From positions 1 through 9,366 of the forward strand of contig CANGZO010000084.1 of NCBI GenBank assembly GCA_947458305.1: a DNA stretch of 9,366 nucleotides. Reading direction: 5' to 3'. The stretch comes from Comamonadaceae bacterium (GTDB lineage Bacteria > Pseudomonadota > Gammaproteobacteria > Burkholderiales > Burkholderiaceae_C). This document shows, in pieces, positions 5,710-9,366 of the stretch; positions within the stretch are counted from its first letter, which is position 1; each line of letters opens with the position of its first letter. The notes under the pieces are model-generated. The model was not told where the DNA came from, did not search any database, and saw only the letters and a list, made by a program, of their open reading frames with translations. The translations under genes were made by a program, and so were the position numbers.

Positions 5710-8361
5710 ATGAGCCAAGCCCCCATTTCCGTCTCCGACATCCGCAAGACCTTTTTGGACTTTTTTGAGTCCAAGGGCCACACCGTGGTGGCGTCCAGCC
5801 CCCTGGTGCCCGGCAACGACCCGACCTTGATGTTCACCAACTCGGGCATGGTCCAGTTCAAGGACGTGTTTTTGGGCTCGGACAAGCGCTCTTATGTGCG
5901 GGCTGCATCGGTGCAGGCTTGCTTGCGCGCCGGTGGCAAGCACAACGACTTGGAAAACGTGGGCTACACCGCGCGCCACCACACCTTTTTTGAGATGCTG
6001 GGCAACTGGTCGTTTGGTGACTACTTCAAGCGCGAATCGCTGGAGTGGGCGTGGGAGCTGCTGACCCAGGTCTACAAGTTGCCCGCCGACAAGTTGTACG
6101 CCACGGTTTACATGGAAGACGATGAGGCCTATGCCATTTGGGAAGGTATTTTTGTTAAAGCCGGTTGGACGCCGGAGCGCATCAAGCACGAGAACCGCAT
6201 CATCCGCATCGGCGACAACAAGGGTGGCCGCTACAAGTCCGACAACTTCTGGATGATGGCCGACACAGGCCCTTGCGGCCCTTGCTCCGAAATCTTTTAC
6301 GACCACGGCCCGCACATTCCCGGCGGCCCACCCGGCAGCCCCGAGGAAGACGGTGACCGTTTCATCGAAATCTGGAACAACGTTTTCATGCAGTTCAACA
6401 TGCACGAAGACGGCTCCGTCACACCGCTGCCTGCGCCTTGCGTGGACACAGGCATGGGCCTGGAGCGTTTGGCCGCCATCTTGCAGCACGTTCACAGCAA
6501 CTACGAAATCGACATTTTTGACGCGCTGATCAAGGCCGCATCGCGCGAGACCGGCTGCAACGACCTGAACAACAAGTCGCTGCGCGTGATCGCCGACCAC
6601 ATCCGCGCCACCGCGTTTTTGGTGAGTGATGGCGTGGTGCCCAGCAACGAAGGCCGGGGTTATGTGCAGCGCCGCATCGTGCGCCGTGCGATTCGCCATG
6701 GGTATTTGCTCGGCCAAAAGACCCCGTTCTTCCACAAACTGGTGCCCGACTTGGTTCAGCTCATGGGCGCGGCTTACCCCAATATGGCCGATCAGGCTGA
6801 TCGCATTGCCGACGTTTTGCGTGTGGAAGAAGAGCGCTTCTTTGAGACGCTGCAAAGCGGCATGCAAATTTTGGACGCGGCCCTTGAAGGCGGCGTGAAA
6901 GTGCTGCCCGGCGAAGTGGCTTTCAAGTTGCACGACACTTATGGCTTCCCGCTCGATCTGTCGGCCGATGTGTGCCGCGAACGTGGCTTGTCTGTAGACG
7001 AAGCCGGTTTTGCCACCGCCATGGAAAAGCAAAAAGCCCAGGCCCGTGCGGCGGGCAAGTTCAAGATGGACAAAGCGCTCGACTACTCGGGCGAGGGCAA
7101 CGACTTTGTGGGCTACGACGACCTCACGGCCAACGCCAAAGTGCTGGCCCTGTACGCCGACGGCAACGCCGTGACTGAGCTGAAAGCAGGCCAAGCTGGC
7201 GTGTTGGTGTTGGACACCACACCGTTTTACGCCGAGTCTGGCGGCCAAGTGGGCGACCAGGGCATGATCCACAACGCGGGTGGTCAGTTCAATGTGGCCG
7301 ACACGCTCAAGATCAAAGCTGATGTGTTTGGCCACCACGGCGAAGTGAAATCTGGCAGCCTGAAGGTGGGCGACGCGGTGCAAGCCCATGTGGACTTGGG
7401 CCTGCGCGCCGCCACCGTGCGTAACCACAGCGCCACCCACCTGATGCACAAAGCCCTGCGCGAAGTGCTGGGCAGCCATGTGCAGCAAAAGGGCAGTTTG
7501 GTGAACGCCGAGCGCACACGTTTTGACTTTGCGCACAACGCGCCGGTGACCGATGCCGAGATTCGCCAGATCGAAGCCCAAGTGAACGCCGAAATTTTGG
7601 CCAACGCCGCTGCACAAGCGCGTGTGATGGACATCGAGAGTGCCCAGAAAACCGGCGCCATGATGCTGTTTGGCGAGAAGTACGGCGAGACCGTGCGTGT
7701 GCTCGACATTGGCTCCAGCCGCGAGCTGTGCGGCGGCACCCACGTCAAAGCCACGGGCGACATCGGCCTGTTCAAGATCGTGAGCGAAGGCGGCGTGGCC
7801 GCTGGTGTGCGCCGCATCGAAGCCGTCACAGGCGCCAATGCTTTGGCCTATTTGCAGTCGCTCGAAGACACGGTGACGCAAGCTGCAGGCACGCTCAAGG
7901 CCCAACCGGCTGAACTGAATGCCCGCATTGCCCAGGTGCTGGACCAGCTCAAGGCGCTGGAGAAAGAACTGGCTGCCGCCAAAGGCAAGCTGGCTTCGGC
8001 CCAGGGCGACGAGCTGCTGAGCCAAGCGGTGGACGTCAAAGGCATCAAGCTGCTGGTGGCCAAGCTGGAGGGGGCGGACGCCAAGACCCTGCGCGACACC
8101 ATGGACAAGCTCAAGGACAAGATCAAGACCGCTGTGATCGTGTTGACCGCAGTGGACGGCGACAAGGTGCAAATCGCCGCTGGCGTGACCGCTGACACCG
8201 TGGGCAAAGTCAAAGCGGGTGAGTTGGCCAGCTTTGTGGCAGGCCAGGTCGGCGGCAAAGGCGGTGGCAAGCCCGATATGGCCATGGCCGGGGGCTCCAA
8301 CCCAGCAGCCTTGCCCGCAGCCTTGGCCAGCGTGCAGGCTTGGGTGACGGAGCGGGTCTGA
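5710..8361 (+). CDS. alaS: Alanyl-tRNA synthetase
   Basis: This essential 883-aa class II synthetase charges tRNA-Ala with alanine and clears mischarged Ser/Gly-tRNA-Ala. The catalytic domain begins with IRKTFLDFFESKGH and FTNSGMVQFKDVFLG, then motif 2 around YTARHHTFFEMLGNWSFGDYFK (87-107) and motif 3 DTGMGLERLAAILQ (246-259). A tRNA-binding region follows (ADHIRATAF, GRGYVQRRIVRRAIRHG, 295-331). The editing domain has the metal ligands His573 and His577 (HSATH) and Cys674 and His678 (CGGTH). The C-terminal oligomerisation/C-Ala domain contains a coiled-coil-like stretch (about 734-765) and a Gly-rich GGKGGGKPDMAMAGGS. Length is normal and all key residues are present. ATG at 5710 is chosen because family proteins begin just before this helix; an upstream in-frame TTG at 5692 is unlikely. 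The Shine-Dalgarno sequence is weak (GAAAG). Confidence 0.98.
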   Translation: MSQAPISVSDIRKTFLDFFESKGHTVVASSPLVPGNDPTLMFTNSGMVQFKDVFLGSDKRSYVRAASVQACLRAGGKHNDLENVGYTARHHTFFEMLGNWSFGDYFKRESLEWAWELLTQVYKLPADKLYATVYMEDDEAYAIWEGIFVKAGWTPERIKHENRIIRIGDNKGGRYKSDNFWMMADTGPCGPCSEIFYDHGPHIPGGPPGSPEEDGDRFIEIWNNVFMQFNMHEDGSVTPLPAPCVDTGMGLERLAAILQHVHSNYEIDIFDALIKAASRETGCNDLNNKSLRVIADHIRATAFLVSDGVVPSNEGRGYVQRRIVRRAIRHGYLLGQKTPFFHKLVPDLVQLMGAAYPNMADQADRIADVLRVEEERFFETLQSGMQILDAALEGGVKVLPGEVAFKLHDTYGFPLDLSADVCRERGLSVDEAGFATAMEKQKAQARAAGKFKMDKALDYSGEGNDFVGYDDLTANAKVLALYADGNAVTELKAGQAGVLVLDTTPFYAESGGQVGDQGMIHNAGGQFNVADTLKIKADVFGHHGEVKSGSLKVGDAVQAHVDLGLRAATVRNHSATHLMHKALREVLGSHVQQKGSLVNAERTRFDFAHNAPVTDAEIRQIEAQVNAEILANAAAQARVMDIESAQKTGAMMLFGEKYGETVRVLDIGSSRELCGGTHVKATGDIGLFKIVSEGGVAAGVRRIEAVTGANALAYLQSLEDTVTQAAGTLKAQPAELNARIAQVLDQLKALEKELAAAKGKLASAQGDELLSQAVDVKGIKLLVAKLEGADAKTLRDTMDKLKDKIKTAVIVLTAVDGDKVQIAAGVTADTVGKVKAGELASFVAGQVGGKGGGKPDMAMAGGSNPAALPAALASVQAWVTERV

Positions 8362-8369
8362 AGCTTGGC

Positions 8370-8385
8370 GCCTGAACAATCAGGC
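8370..8385 (+). repeat. Small hairpin in the alaS 3' region
   Basis: GCCTGA (8370-8375) pairs with TCAGGC (8380-8385) around an ACAA tetraloop, with GAAGC/GCTTC sequences outside that could extend it with a bulge. It sits between the alaS stop and the main terminator. It might stabilise the transcript end or be incidental. Confidence 0.4.
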
Positions 8386-8398
8386 TTCAGAAAAATAG

Positions 8399-8427
8399 AA
8401 ATCGGACCTTCGGGTCCGATTTTTTTT
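8399..8427 (+). terminator. Rho-independent terminator of alaS
   Basis: The stem AATCGGACC (8400-8408) pairs with GGTCCGATT (8413-8421) around a stable TTCG tetraloop and runs into eight Ts (8420-8427). An A-rich stretch precedes the stem, so the structure may also work for the converging minus-strand gene. Confidence 0.93.
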
Positions 8428-8478
8428 GCCAGCTTGCGATTCAGCTTGTGGCCCAGCGTGTGACTTTGAGCCTAACGA

Positions 8479-9366
8479 TCAAGTTGCCGCTTGCGACACG
8501 GCGCCCTGATCAATCAAGTCATCTATTTCGGTGTCTGTCAGGCCATGTTCTTGCAGCAGTTCGCGTGTGTGCTGGCCCAGCAGCGGGGCGGCTTGACCGG
8601 TTTCCGTGGGTGTTTGCGAAAAGTGGATCGGGCACCCAATGCCCCGCGTGGTGCCCGCTTGCGGGTGTTCCAGTGTGACCACCATGCCGCGTGCCAGGGT
8701 TTGCGGGTGTGACAACGCCTCGCCAATGGTGTGCACCGGCCCTGCGGGCACGCCCGCTGCATCCATGTCGGCTTGCCATTGAGCGCGGGTGCGTTGGCGC
8801 AGCACCGCGTTCATGAGCGTGACCAATTCGTCCAAGTGCGCCATGCGGTCGCTGTTGGTGACAAAGCGGGGGTCTTCGCGCCACTCAGGATGGCCCAGCA
8901 CTTGGCAGATGCGCTCCCAGTTGGTTTGGTTGGCTCCGCCGATGTTGATCCAGCCGTCGCTGGCCTCAAAGGCTTGGTAGGGCGCGGTCAGAATGTGTGC
9001 CGAGCCCGTGGGCTGCGGTTCGCGCTGTGTGGCCAGCCACACGGCGGCGTGCCAATAGGTTTGCTGCAGGGCCGCGTCGCTCAAAGAGGTGTCCACGATC
9101 TGGCCTTCGCCGGTTTTGAGCTTGTGGATATAGGCGGCCAAGATGCCCGTGGCCGCCAAAATCCCCGCATTCATATCGGACACGGCGTTGCCGCTTTTGG
9201 CAGGGGGCCGACCGGGTTCGCCCGTCACCGCCATCAGGCCGGCAAAGCCTTGGGCGATCAGGTCAAAGCCGCCCTTGTCGGCGTAAGGGCCGGTGCGGCC
9301 ATAGCCCGAGATGGCGCAATAAATCAGTCCTGGGTTCACCTCGCGCAGGGCTTCGTAGCCTAGCCC
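8479..9366 (-). CDS. Family III CoA-transferase (CaiB/BaiF type), N-terminus missing
   Basis: The window holds the last 295 residues of a family III CoA-transferase; the reading frame stays open to the right edge (GLGYEALREVNPGL), so roughly the first 100 residues lie outside. These enzymes transfer CoA between carboxylic acids in a ternary complex; carnitine, oxalate, succinate and aromatic acids are known substrates in the family. Visible hallmarks are IYCAISGYGRTGPYADKGGFDLIAQGFAGLMAVTG, then PPAKSGNAVSDMNAGILAATGILAAYIHKLKTGEGQ, with the predicted catalytic Asp at residue 64 of the fragment (SDMNAG), and YQAFEASDGWINIG and AAGVPAGPVHTIGEAL further on. Val-Asn-Pro at 9339 begins with GTG, but the preceding in-frame family sequence shows it is internal. 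The substrate cannot be assigned. It converges on alaS. Confidence 0.93.
   Translation of the reverse strand, partial: GLGYEALREVNPGLIYCAISGYGRTGPYADKGGFDLIAQGFAGLMAVTGEPGRPPAKSGNAVSDMNAGILAATGILAAYIHKLKTGEGQIVDTSLSDAALQQTYWHAAVWLATQREPQPTGSAHILTAPYQAFEASDGWINIGGANQTNWERICQVLGHPEWREDPRFVTNSDRMAHLDELVTLMNAVLRQRTRAQWQADMDAAGVPAGPVHTIGEALSHPQTLARGMVVTLEHPQAGTTRGIGCPIHFSQTPTETGQAAPLLGQHTRELLQEHGLTDTEIDDLIDQGAVSQAAT

Noticed and set aside
5674..8379. A 901-codon open reading frame on the minus strand covering all of alaS
   Set aside because: alaS is certain from its motifs. The antisense frame is rich in His, Gln, Val and Gly as expected when biased GC-rich codons are read backwards, and it has no family resemblance.

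Overview
The window looks like ordinary chromosomal sequence from a Burkholderiales betaproteobacterium, most likely Comamonadaceae (Limnohabitans/Rhodoferax-like). This is inferred from the tRNA-Gly/tRNA-Cys pair, the protein family sequences and the moderately GC-rich codon use, not from any database search. I see no mobile element, CRISPR array, phage gene or defence module, and no clear new system. The most interesting signal is a probable regulator/operator/operon unit around a ketoacid CoA-transferase.

Layout from left to right. The 3' part of tRNA-Gly(GCC) and a full tRNA-Cys(GCA) end in a bidirectional hairpin terminator. Two genes on the minus strand follow: a small winged-helix (MarR-like) protein and a PAS-LuxR regulator. 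Divergent from the regulator is scoAB, the two subunits of a 3-oxoacid (succinyl-CoA:acetoacetate) CoA-transferase. A perfect 8-bp inverted repeat lies in the shared intergenic region just upstream of scoA. A strong 12-bp hairpin terminator then separates scoB from a minus-strand tRNA-Gly(CCC). Next is an unrecognised 329-aa polytopic membrane protein on the plus strand, convergent with gabD (succinate-semialdehyde dehydrogenase family, minus strand). gabD is divergent from alaS (alanyl-tRNA synthetase, plus strand), which ends in a classic hairpin-plus-U-run terminator. The right edge cuts a minus-strand family III CoA-transferase (CaiB/BaiF type).

Functionally, scoAB, gabD and the CaiB/BaiF enzyme all act on short organic acids or their CoA esters. 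scoAB would activate acetoacetate-type ketoacids with succinyl-CoA, and GabD yields succinate. They are separate transcription units interspersed with housekeeping genes (tRNAs, alaS), so a common pathway is not shown. The divergent PAS-LuxR gene is the best candidate regulator of scoAB.
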